Shown one piece after another: positions 10,441-21,300 of a stretch of DNA of 64,000 bases. A program made the translations under genes and the position numbers. A model generated the notes under the pieces. That model was not told the origin of the DNA. It made no database searches and saw only the letters and a program-made list of their open reading frames with translations. This stretch comes from Diplonema papillatum (Eukaryota; Euglenozoa; Diplonemea; Diplonemida; Diplonemidae): assembly GCA_030068145.1 (NCBI GenBank), contig JAPJBO010000287.1, positions 124,001 to 188,000 on the forward strand. Reading direction: 5' to 3'. How positions within the stretch are numbered: the stretch's first letter is position 1; the number at the start of each line of letters is the position of its first letter.

Positions 10441-10764
10441 GCCACTCAATAGGGAAAACACAAACCAAAACCAAGCGCCAGTCTTTTACCTTTTTTTGGG
10501 AGCTTCCTCGATTAGAACAAATTCCATTACGACGAATCCGAGTTTCACTGCTCTGCCTAAGAAATAAAATCCCCCACAGCGCTTTAAGATGGTCATCCAC
10601 CTGCTCGAGAACAGTCGCCAGAAGGTGAACACGGGTCTGCGAATTCTCGTGAAGGCAGCCGCCAGCACAATCTTGCGTGTATGTCCCTGTGTATTCTTGT
10701 TCTTTCAAATTGTCGATTGCTTACAGTAACAACTAGCTACAACGACCGCTGCACTTTTCCTCTG

Positions 10765-10911
10765 GACATAGGGCTCTCATGGCAAGTTGGAAGTCTGAGA
10801 GCAAAAATACAGCTTTCCATCTTCGTGAATAAACAAGCCCACCGCGCAGGAAATTGAGGTCAAGTGCAAAGAGACCGCAGAGACGAAGACAAGGTCGAGC
10901 CGCCGGCTGCC
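10765..10911 (+). repeat. 147-bp dispersed repeat, partner at 29747-29893
   Basis: The two copies differ at about four positions over 147 bases. They begin GACATAGGGCTCTCATGGC and end GCCGCCGGCTGCC. Neighbouring bases differ, so each was copied separately. Part of it reads as charged protein (ETKTRSSRLP), so it may carry exon sequence. Confidence 0.8.
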
Positions 10912-11505
10912 CGCACACGACGGCAGCACGAGACGCGCGCACGCAACAGATGGGAGTAGAGGGGCGATACCGCGGGAAGCCATTGTAGACCGGAAGAAGG
11001 AGCGGGTGCTCAGAATCATGGGCGCGCACGAAAGAAGAGACCTGCAGGCACGCGAGGACGGCGACCGGCGGCAATTCACAGCTGCCGAACGACGGGAGCG
11101 CCTCGCCCTCAAAGCCGACATGCGCACAGACAAGGACAGGCTCTAGGACTAGATCCGTCCCAAGCAAAAGACGACCAGCCTCCGGTTTCACCTGACTCCT
11201 CGCACAGCGAACTCGTACAAGACACGCTCGACACGACGCTCGCACCGTCGACACCCCCCGACTCCTACACTGTCCGCAACCGGGATAATATGCTGCGTGA
11301 AAAAGAAGCCTACCAAATCGAAAGACAAGTCGAACCCGAGCTCGGATCCTTAGCACCACAGCAGGCACAGATCCAGCCGCGAACGGCCCCAAGAAGAGAG
11401 CGCTCCAGGTGCCTGTCGAAAAGCCGGAACGAAGTCCTGCGGCAGAACCGGCGGCCCGCTGGCGGAGTTTCTGTTCAACGCCGCCCCGCCATTGCCTCCC
11501 CGTAA
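10880..11505 (+). pseudogene. Charged, proline-rich coding region, probably one frame break
   Basis: An open frame reads HDGSTRRAHATDGSRGAIPR, then VDRKKERVLRIMGAHERRDL, and stops at 11146-11148. A second frame overlaps it and runs from about 11130 through QAKDDQPPVSPDSSHSELVQ, REKEAYQIERQVEPELGSLA and PQQAQIQ to a stop at 11503-11505. The two read as one protein with a single slip near 11140. The VEPELG-x-APQQAQIQ part recurs at 47680-47800 and 56900-57017. Family unknown; a helical, charged protein. Confidence 0.4.
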
Positions 11506-11929
11506 GTCCGCCGATGCAGCCAGGGATATCAGCTCGTTGTTCACCGAGCGCAGAATGTATCCTGACTCCAACCAACGACCCCGAAGCTCTGAGCTGCCTT
11601 CTGCGCACCGCTCGCGGCGGCCTTCCAGGAAGTCGGCTCCTTCGTCGGCTTCGCACCATATCGATGCTTTTTATGACGACTTTTGACACTGCGCAGGCAC
11701 TATGGAGAATGTTGGTTTGGGTTAGAACGCAAAGGATCTGTGGCGGTAATCTGCATCGCCGACGGCGCGGTTACCTAGTGTGTCATGGGGGAATTTTGAA
11801 AATATGTCGGACATGTAACGGAATTTACCCTATTTCTTTTGTTTCCGATAAGTATTTTCCTGTTTCCGATAAGTACGTGCGCTCGGCTAAGGCCGGCGCG
11901 TGGCGAGACTGGAGGCAGCAGTTAAAGTT

Positions 11930-12375
11930 CGGGGAACAGTAAAGTTCGGGCGAAGTTCGAGTGATGCTAAGTTCGGGCGTTGCTAAGCACTCAGGCTGCG
12001 CTGGTACTAAAAACCAGTTCGGGCACGAAGCGAAGTTCGGCCAGGGTGGTAAAGTCCGGGTGAAGCCAAGGTCGGTGCTCGTGCCCGGGGGGGGGACACC
12101 CCCCCCGGACCCCCCGACCCCTCGAGTGCGGGAAAAGTTTGGCGCTGGTACCCGGGTGGGCGCCCCCCCCGCCGCCCCCCGGCGAAGCAAAAGTTCGGGC
12201 GCAGCTAAGTTCGGGCGAAGCAACGCTCGGGCGAAGCTAAGTTCTGGCGAAGCAAAGTTCGGGCGCTGCAAAGTTCGGGCGATGCTAAATTCTGGTACGG
12301 GGGCAGCTGAGTTCGGACGAAGCAAAAATCGCGCGAAGCTGAGTTCTGGTGAAGCAACGTTCGGTTCTCGTAGCA
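11930..12375 (+). repeat. 16-bp minisatellite, consensus AAGTTCGGGCGAAGCW
   Basis: Irregular tandem copies of a 16-bp unit, interrupted at 12075-12180 by C- and G-runs. Clear units lie at 12190-12360. Because three units make 48 bases, the array stays open in some frames and gives 16-residue periodic peptides, which I regard as by-products. Confidence 0.75.
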
Positions 12376-12505
12376 AGTTTGGCCTGTGATGGCAAGCTCA
12401 AATACCGCGAGATACTGAGAAACTCCGGCAAAAACGCAAATTTCGGGCACATTTGACCCCGAAACGCAACAAACCTCGAAAACAATCTTCGACCGGAAAA
12501 ATGTC

Positions 12506-12572
12506 AAGGGCGGGATTCGAACCCAGGCCTACTGGCCTGAAGGCCGTCACCCGCTCACTCTGCCACGCCCCT
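12506..12572 (-). tRNA. tRNA-like Pol III unit (degenerate tRNA or SINE head)
   Basis: On the minus strand, a 7-bp end stem (AGGGGCG with CGCCCTT, one G-T pair) encloses a near-perfect A box (TGGCAGAGTGAG, 12554-12565) and a perfect B box (GGTTCGAATCC, 12513-12523). A TTTT run follows within a few bases. The unit is 67 nt, short for a tRNA, and no anticodon arm folds cleanly, so the isotype cannot be given. Either a decayed tRNA gene or a tRNA-derived repeat. Confidence 0.5.
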
Positions 12573-12769
12573 GCCTACTGGCAGGCGGGAGAAGAGTTAT
12601 ATCCGCAATATTATCCAGTCCAAAAACAATACGGTTTCATAATTGTTGCAAGAAAAGCCGGGTTGGCTCGAATAGAGGCTATTCACATTGCATGTTCATA
12701 GGACCTCCAGTCTCGAAATATTTTTCTGTTTCCGATAAGTATTGATCACTTTGACAGTAGGTTCACCTA

Positions 12770-13100
12770 CTTCGTCCCGTGGACGACCGCGGATGAAGCC
12801 AATGTGAAAATACATATAAACGCGGACAACAGACCGGTACGGGCTACAAGGCAACCCCTGCTCAACTTGTAGAACGCGGGGGGCCCAAGACTACACTCCA
12901 CGAAGGAATGTACTTGGTGTCGGTCACAAACAGTCCCGGACATGGCTAGCCATAACCCATAACGAAAGCGTGCACTAAATATACAACCCGTAACCACATA
13001 GCCCTTTCTTGCTCTAAGAGAACCCACTCATGAACGGTCACACGGAGACCCTAAAACCCCGGAATTTCAAGCGAACTTTAACTCTAAAAAAAATTGCGCG
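12770..13100 (+). repeat. Diverged copy of the satellite-flanking repeat
   Basis: Blocks such as CCGGTACGGGCTACA, GCAACCCCTGCTCAACT (12833-12870) and GGTCACACGGAGACCCTAAA (13036-13055) match the 545-bp repeat at 14510-15054, with unrelated bases between them. This is an older or rearranged member of that family. Confidence 0.5.
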
Positions 13101-13756
13101 ATTATCGCCGGAAACACAACATTCGGCTCGGGAAATACCTCCACTCGGGCCGAAACCGTTCCCTCGTGAAATATGGCTACAATATTGTCACTGAATAAAT
13201 AGCTATTTTTAATGTAAAATTTTCCGTCTGTTTTCTAGACCAAGCTTGTGCACGCGGACTACGGTAGGGACACCGCGCGCAGTTCGAGGGCTCCCGGCAC
13301 TCGTGGCCAAAAAATAAAAAACTCGAGTGCCTTTCTCCTCTATTAATCACAGTGAATAAATAGCTATTCGTAACAATGACGATCTTTTTTCCGGGATTTC
13401 TCAAAAGTTTCCGCGCGCGCGAACGCGGAACAAATTAAAAAAATAGTCCACCCTAACGTTCCGATCAGTAGTTTCCCGACTGAAGTGTGTCCCGTACGTT
13501 AGTCCTCAAAAGATATTTATCGGAAACAAAAAATATTTATCGCAAACAAGGTGCGCGTCTCGGAGAAGCAGCAAGCCGCCGATGCCAAAAGACACCCCCT
13601 ACAACGACACGCCCACCTATTTAAGGGTCGAGATCTCGTTCGTTAACGGAATCAACCTGACAAATCACTCCACCAACCAGGAGCGGCCATGCACCACCAC
13701 ACAATTCATCGAGAAAGAGCTCTCAATCTGTCAATCCTTGAGATCGTCCTGACCTA
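13101..13756. other. Non-coding interval with AAATAGCTATTT palindromes
   Basis: No convincing gene. A perfect 12-bp palindrome AAATAGCTATTT lies at 13197-13208 and a near copy at 13357. A stretch at 13225-13285 is the reverse of one near 29690-29740 (CTAGACCAAGCTTGTGCA). Confidence 0.5.
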
Positions 13757-14482
13757 CTGGGGGGGGTCAAATACTGTAGGTAGTCAAATACAATATTATT
13801 GGCAAATACAATAGGTACGCTGAAAAGGGGGCTTTGGTGAGCATAATCTTGGAATACAATATTATTTGTCCTCAGTGGGGGTTTGCAGGGGTTTCCACGG
13901 GCTTCCCCACTCGAGAGCAGCTTCTTTTTCGAGAGAAGTTCAATGTGGAACACTCCTGAAGCCGGGAGTCCAATCTTACAGCTTGATTTCGCTGTCGATG
14001 GCATTTTCCCCGGATCCGGATTCAATAGTTTCTGAGAACCACCCGAACCCGAATAGAAATGGCCCGCTTTTTTTTAGCACGTGGTCCAGCGGTTCCCACC
14101 CACATGTGGTGCTGAGGGTGCTGGTTCGATTCCTGGCGGAGTGGTTTTTCCAAAGTCTGAAGTGCCACCTGGGGGTCAGATTTTAGGCTATATCGAGTGT
14201 AGAAAAGGTGCCGATACATGCCAGGGATAGCTCTTTCCGTCCCGCAACGTTTTTGCCAAATTTCCTCCATTGTTAACCCCCAAGTGCCTCCCCCCCAGTA
14301 GTAGCTGCCTGAATCGAACCGTCCAAATTCAATTTCAATTTTAACAGGTGGCCCAAAACCCAAAACCAGTATAATATTGTATTTGACTATGTGTCGAAAT
14401 TCGGACTTTTTTGAAAACCCGGTTTTCTCTATCCTCCCCCAGCAAATACAATATTATACCTATTGTATTCGACCCCCCCCAG
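13757..14482. mobile_element. Inverted-repeat (MITE-like) element with TA duplication
   Basis: The ends are CTGGGGGGGGTC and its inverse GACCCCCCCCAG, each bordered by TA (13755-13756 and 14483-14484), the usual target duplication of Tc1/mariner-type insertion. A second, inner inverted pair (AGTCAAATACAATATTAT at about 13782 and its inverse at about 14374) strengthens the case. No transposase frame is inside; the 726 bp are non-autonomous. The centre holds a Pol III promoter-like module. Confidence 0.65.
14077..14149 (+). ncRNA. Pol III promoter-like module inside the inverted-repeat element
   Basis: A box TGGTCCAGCGG (14082-14092) fits the TRGYNNARNNGG consensus, B box GGTTCGATTCC (14123-14133) is perfect, and TTTTT follows at 14145-14149. 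The spacing suits a tRNA-derived transcript of about 70 nt, but the T stem is poor, so this is a tRNA-derived relic or SINE head and not a working tRNA. Confidence 0.4.
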
Positions 14483-14509
14483 TAGCGCTAACCCGGGGCC
14501 CGGGGCCCG

Positions 14510-15054
14510 GGGCCCGGAGACCCTGGATTTACAGGTACCCTTGGCTCCCCCCGACCGTCGGACCCGTCCCAACGGGGTTACTTATGGAAGTTACAATGAA
14601 GGCTTAAACCGGTACGGGCTACATAGCAACCCCTGCTCAACTAGTGCTCGCCTGCCTTGATGGCACTTGCACTTTAAAGAACTCAATGCTCAACTAACGG
14701 TCACACGGAGACCCTAAATCCCCGGAATTGCAAACGAACTTTAACTTTAAAAAAGACCCTCACAAGTCAAACGGAGACTTCAAAAAACCGACCGCTTACT
14801 TCAAGAAACAGTCTAAAGAACAAAAGAACAAGAAGCAACTGCTTCTCCCGCAGAGTCAGTAGACTCAATACAGGAGCCGTTGTAGAACGTGTGCTCCGTT
14901 TCGCCTCCTCTCTTCCCCTCTCCAGTCCCCCCCGGCCTGGTCACCTACACGCCCCCTCCCCCCGACCCTTGGACCGAAATACGGCGCCGACGGGACCAGT
15001 GCGGTGTTGAGCACCTACCCATTCCAAGCACGTTCTTGCAATCTCCCCCCGACC
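14510..15054 (+). repeat. 545-bp direct repeat, left flank of the satellite
   Basis: Almost identical to 27970-28514, with one difference seen near 14678/28137. It begins GGGCCCGGAGACCCTGG and ends CTCCCCCCGACC. A partial third copy lies at 28572-28983. No coding sequence is evident inside. Confidence 0.9.
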
Positions 15055-15315
15055 AGTGATTTATATATGGGTCTGGGGCTCGGGGCCACCCCGAGCGCGA
15101 AAAAAAAAAAAATTGCCTTAATTTTGGGCTGGGGGTTGGGGTAGGGCCGGGTCAATACCAACCGGGATCAGCGGGGGTGAGGGACGAAGCCATGGCGAAG
15201 TCATGGCGAAAGCCATGGCGAAGCCATGGGGGCAGGAAGAGTAAAACGGAGGCGGGGAAAGAGGAGGCAGGAGGGCCAGGGGCGGAGGGCCAAAGGGGGT
15301 GGTGGGAGGCGAGAC
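15055..15315. other. Purine-rich interval between flank and satellite
   Basis: Contains an A-run (15101-15113), several GAAGCCATGGCGAA-type short repeats (15187-15230) and a long G- and A-rich stretch. No gene seen. Confidence 0.7.
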
Positions 15316-18300
15316 GTTGACTACCAAGTCTAATTAAATTTGGGATCGGAAATTGAACGTTTACTACCAATTCTAATTAAATTTGGGATCGGAAATTGGA
15401 CGTTGACTACCAATTCTAATTAAATTTGGATTCAAAATCGAACGTTGACTACCAATTCTAATTAAATGTGAGATCGGAAATTGGACGTTGACTACCAATT
15501 CTAATTAAATGTGAGATCGGAAATTGGACGTTGACTACCAATTCTAATTAAATTTGGATTCAAAATTGAACGTTGACTACCAATTCTAATTAAATTTGAG
15601 ATCGGAAATCGGACGTTGACTACCAATTCTAATTAAATTTGAGATCGGAAATTGGACGTTGACTACCAATTCTAATTAAATTCAGAATCCGAAATTGGAT
15701 GTTGACTACCAATTCTAATTAAATTTGGATTCAAAATTGAACGTTGACTACCAATTCTAATTAAATTTGAGATCGGAAATCGGACGTTGACTACCAATTC
15801 TAATTAAATGTGAGATCGGAAATTGGACGTTGACTACCAATTCTAATTAAATTTGAGATCGGAAATTGGATGTTGACTACCAATTCTAATTAAATGTGAG
15901 ATCGGAAATTGAACGTTGACTACCAATTCTAATTAAATTTGGGATCGGAAATTGGACGTTGACTACCAATTCTAATTAAATTTGGATTCAAAATCGAACG
16001 TTGACTACCAATTCTAATTAAATTCAGAATCCGAAATTGGATGTTGACTACCAATTCTAATTAAATTCGGATTCAAAATTGAACGTTGACTACTAATTCT
16101 AATTAAATTTGGATTCAAAATTGAACGTTGACTACCAATTCTAATTAAATTCAGAATCCGAAATTGGATGTTGACTACCAATTCTAATTAAATTTGGATT
16201 CAAAATTGAACGTTGACTACCAATTCTAATTAAATTCAGAATCCGAAATTGGACGTTGACTACCAATTCTAATTAAATTTGGATTCAAATTGAACGTTGA
16301 CTACCAATTCTAATTAAATTGGATTCAAAATCGAACGTTGACTACCAATTCTAATTAAATGAGATCGGAAATTGGACGTTGACTACCAATTCTAATTAAA
16401 TTCAGAATCCGAAATTGGATGTTGACTACCAGTTCTAATTAAATGTGAGATCGGAAATTGAACGTTGACTACCAATTCTAATTAAATTTGAGATCGGAAA
16501 TTGGATGTTGACTACCAATTCTAATTAAATGTGAGATCGGAAATTGGACGTTGACTACCAATTCTAATTAAATTCAGAATCCGAAATTGGATGTTGACTA
16601 CCAATTCTAATTAAATTTGGATTCAAAATTGAACGTTGACTACCAATTCTAATTAAATTTGAGATCGGAAATCGGACGTTGACTACCAATTCTAATTAAA
16701 TTTGAGATCGGAAATTGGATGTTGACTACCAATTCTAATTAAATTCAGAATCCGAAATTGGATGTTGACTACCAGTTCTAATTAAATGTGAGATCGGAAA
16801 TTGAACGTTGACTACCAATTCTAATTAAATTTGAGATCGGAAATTGGATGTTGACTACCAATTCTAATTAAATGTGAGATCGGAAATTGGACGTTGACTA
16901 CCAATTCTAATTAAATTCAGAATCCGAAATTGGATGTTGACTACCAATTCTAATTAAATTTGGATTCAAAATTGAACGTTGACTACCAATTCTAATTAAA
17001 TTTGAGATCGGAAATCGGACGTTGACTACCAATTCTAATTAAATTTGAGATCGGAAATCGGACGCTGACTACCAATTCTAATTAAATTTGGATTCAAAAT
17101 TGAACGTTGACTACCAATTCTAATTAAATTTGGATTCAAAATTGAACGTTGACTACCAATTCTAATTAAATTCAGATCCGAAATTGGATGTTGACTACCA
17201 ATTCTAATTAAATTTGGATTCAAAATTGAACGTTGACTACCAATTCTAATTAAATTCAGAATCCGAAATTGGACGTTGACTACCAATTCTAATTAAATTT
17301 GGATTCAAAATTGAACGTTGACTACCAATTCTAATTAAATTTGGATTCAAAATCGAACGTTGACTACCAATTCTAATTAAATGTGAGATCGGAAATTGGA
17401 CGTTGACTACCAATTCTAATTAAATTTGAGATCGGAAATCGGACGTTGACTACCAATTCTAATTAAATTTGGATTCAAAATCGAACGTTGACTACCAATT
17501 CTAATTAAATGTGAGATCGGAAATTGGACGTTGACTACCAATTCTAATTAAATTCAGAATCCGAAATTGGATGTTGACTACCAATTCTAATTAAATTTGG
17601 ATTCAAAATGAACGTTGACTACCAATTCTAATTAAATTTGAGATCGGAAATCGGACGTTGACTACCAATTCTAATTAAATTTGGATTCAAAATCGAACGT
17701 TGACTACCAATTCTAATTAAATTTGAGATCGGAAATCGGACGTTGACTACCAATTCTAATTAAATTTGGATTCAAAATCGAACGTTGACTACCAATTCTA
17801 ATTAAATGTGAGATCGGAAATTGGACGTTGACTACCAATTCTAATTAAATCAGAATCCGAAATTGGATGTTGACTACCAATTCTAATTAAATTTGGATTC
17901 AAAATTGAACGTTGACTACCAATTCTAATTAAATTTGAGATCGGAAATCGGACGTTGACTACCAATTCTAATTAAATTTGGATTCAAAATCGAACGTTGA
18001 CTACCAATTCTAATTAAATGTGAGATCGGAAATTGGACGTTGACTACCAATTCTAATTAAATTCAGAATCCGAAATGGATGTTGACTACCAATTCTAATT
18101 AAATTTGGATTCAAAATTGAACGTTGACTACCAATTCTAATTAAATTTGAGATCGGAAATCGGACGTTGACTACCAATTCTAATTAAATTTGAGATCGGA
18201 AATTGGATGTTGACTACCAATTCTAATTAAATGTTGGATCGGAAATTGGACGTTGACTACCAATTCTAATTAAATTCAGAATCCGAAATTGGATGTTGAC

Positions 18301-21300
18301 TACCAATTCTAATTAAATTTGGATTCAAAATTGAACGTTGACTACCAATTCTAATTAAATTTGAGATCGGAAATCGGACGTTGACTACCAATTCTAATTA
18401 AATTTGAGATCGGAAATCGGACGTTGACTACCAATTCTAATTAAATTTGGATTCAAAATTGAACGTTGACTACCAATTCTAATTAAATTTGGATTCAAAA
18501 TTGAACGTTGACTACCAATTCTAATTAAATTCAGAATCCGAAATTGGACGTTGACTACCAATTCTAATTAAATTTGATTCAAAATTGAACGTTGACTACC
18601 AATTCTAATTAAATTTGGATTCAAAATCGAACGTTGACTACCAATTCTAATTAAATGTGAGATCGGAAATTGGACGTTGACTACCAATTCTAATTAAATT
18701 CAGAATCCGAAATTGGATGTTGACTACCAATTCTAATTAAATTTGGATTCAAAATTGAACGTTGACTACCAATTCTAATTAAATTCAGAATCCGAAATTG
18801 GACGTTGACTACCAATTCTAATTAAATTTGGATTCAAATTGAACGTTGACTACCAATTCTAATTAAATTTGGATTCAAAATCGAACGTTGACTACCAATT
18901 CTAATTAAATGTGAGATCGGAAATTGGACGTTGACTACCAATTCTAATTAAATTCAGAATCCGAAATTGGATGTTGACTACCGATTCTAATTAAATGTGA
19001 GATCGGAAATTGAACGTTGACTACCAATTCTAATTAAATTTGAGATCGGAAATCGGACGTTGACTACCAATTCTAATTAAATTTGGATTCAAAATCGAAC
19101 GTTGACTACCAATTCTAATTAAATGTGAGATCGGAAATTGGACGTTGACTACCAATTCTAATTAAATTTGAGATCGGAAATCGGACGTTGACTACCAATT
19201 CTAATTAAATTTGGATTCAAAATCGAACGTTGACTACCAATTCTAATTAAATGTGAGATCGGAAATTGGACGTTGACTACCAATTCTAATTAAATTTGAG
19301 ATCGGAATTGGATGTTGACTACCAATTCTAATTAAATGTGAGATCGGAAATTGAACGTTGACTACCAATTCTAATTAAATTTGGAATCGGAAATTGGACG
19401 TTGACTACCAATTCTAATTAAATTTGGATTCAAAATCGAACGTTGACTACCAATTCTAATTAAATTCAGAATCCGAAATTGGATGTTGACTACCAATTCT
19501 AATTAAATTCGGATTCAAAATTGAACGTTGACTACCAATTCTAATTAAATTTGAGATCGGAAATCGGACGTTGACTACCAATTCTAATTAAATTTGAGAT
19601 CGGAAATTGGATGTTGACTACCAATTCTAATTAAATTCAGAATCCGAAATTGGATGTTGACTACCAATTCTAATTAAATGTGAGATCGGAAATTGAATGT
19701 TGACTACCAATTCTAATTAAATTTGAGATCGGAAATTGGATGTTGACTACCAATTCTAATTAAATGTGAGATCGGAAATTGGACGTTGACTACCAATTCT
19801 AATTAAATTCAGAATCCGAAATTGGATGTTGACTACCAATTCTAATTAAATTTGGATTCAAAATTGAACGTTGACTACCAATTCTAATTAAATTTGAGAT
19901 CGGAAATCGGACGTTGACTACCAATTCTAATTAAATTTGAGATCGGAAATTGGATGTTGACTACCAATTCTAATTAAATTCAGAATCCGAAATTGGATGT
20001 TGACTACCAATTCTAATTAAATTTGAGATCGGAAATTGAACGTTGACTACCAATTCTAATTAAATTTGAGATCGGAAATTGGATGTTGACTACCAATTCT
20101 AATTAAATGTGAGATCGGAAATTGGACGTTGACTACCAATTCTAATTAAATTTGGAATCCGAAATTGGATGTTGACTACCAATTCTAATTAAATTTGGAT
20201 TCAAAATTGAACGTTGACTACCAATTCTAATTAAATTTGAGATCGGAAATCGGACGTTGACTACCAATTCTAATTAAATTTGGATTCAAAATTGAACGTT
20301 GACTACCAATTCTAATTAAATTTGGATTCAAAATTGAACGTTGACTACCAATTCTAATTAAATTCAGAATCCGAATTGGATGTTGACTACCAATTCTAAT
20401 TAAATTTGGATTCAAAATTGAACGTTGACTACCAATTCTAATTAAATTCAGAATCCGAAATTGGACGTTGACTACCAATTCTAATTAAATTTGGATTCAA
20501 AATTGAACGTTGACTACCAATTCTAATTAAATTTGGATCAAAATCGAACGTTGACTACCAATTCTAATTAAATGTGAGATCGGAAATTGGACGTTGACTA
20601 CCAATTCTAATTAAATTCAGAATCCGAAATTGGATGTTGACTACCAATTCTAATTAAATGTGAGATCGGAAATTGAACGTTGACTACCAATTCTAATTAA
20701 ATTTGAGATTCGGAAATTGGATGTTGACTACCAATTCTAATTAAATGTGAGATCGGAAATTGGACGTTGACTACCAATTCTAATTAAATTCAGAATCCGA
20801 AATTGGATGTTGACTACCAATTCTAATTAAATTTGGATTCAAAATTGAACGTTGACTACCAATTCTAATTAAATTTGAGATCGGAAATTGGACGTTGACT
20901 ACCAATTCTAATTAAATGTGAGATCGGAAATTGGACGTTGACTACCAATTCTAATTAAATTCAGAATCCGAAATTGGATGTTGACTACCAATTCTAATTA
21001 AATTTGGATTCAAAATTGAACGTTGACTACCAATTCTAATTAAATTTGAGATCGGAAATCGGACGTTGACTACCAATTCTAATTAAATTTGGATTCAAAA
21101 TTGAACGTTGACTACCAATTCTAATTAAATTTGGATTCAAAATTGAACGTTGACTACCAATTCTAATTAAATTCAGAATCCGAAATTGGATGTTGACTAC
21201 CAATTCTAATTAAATTTGGATTCAAAATTGAACGTTGACTACCAATTCTAATTAAATTCAGAATCCGAAATTGGACGTTGACTACCAATTCTAATTAAAT

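Larger units (their letters stand above)
11841..13551. mobile_element. Possible inverted-repeat element with paired terminal motifs
   Basis: The left end (11843-11877) has two copies of GTTTCCGATAAGTA in tandem. The right end (13510-13551) has two copies of the same motif in reverse orientation (TATTTATCGGAAAC). A fifth copy lies inside at 12729. Inverted paired motifs about 1.7 kb apart suggest the ends of a non-autonomous element. No target-site duplication was recognised, so the limits are tentative. Confidence 0.3.

Noticed and set aside
12506-12572. Selenocysteine or suppressor tRNA (TCA in the loop region)
   Set aside because: No proper anticodon arm or long variable arm can be folded, and the unit is too short.
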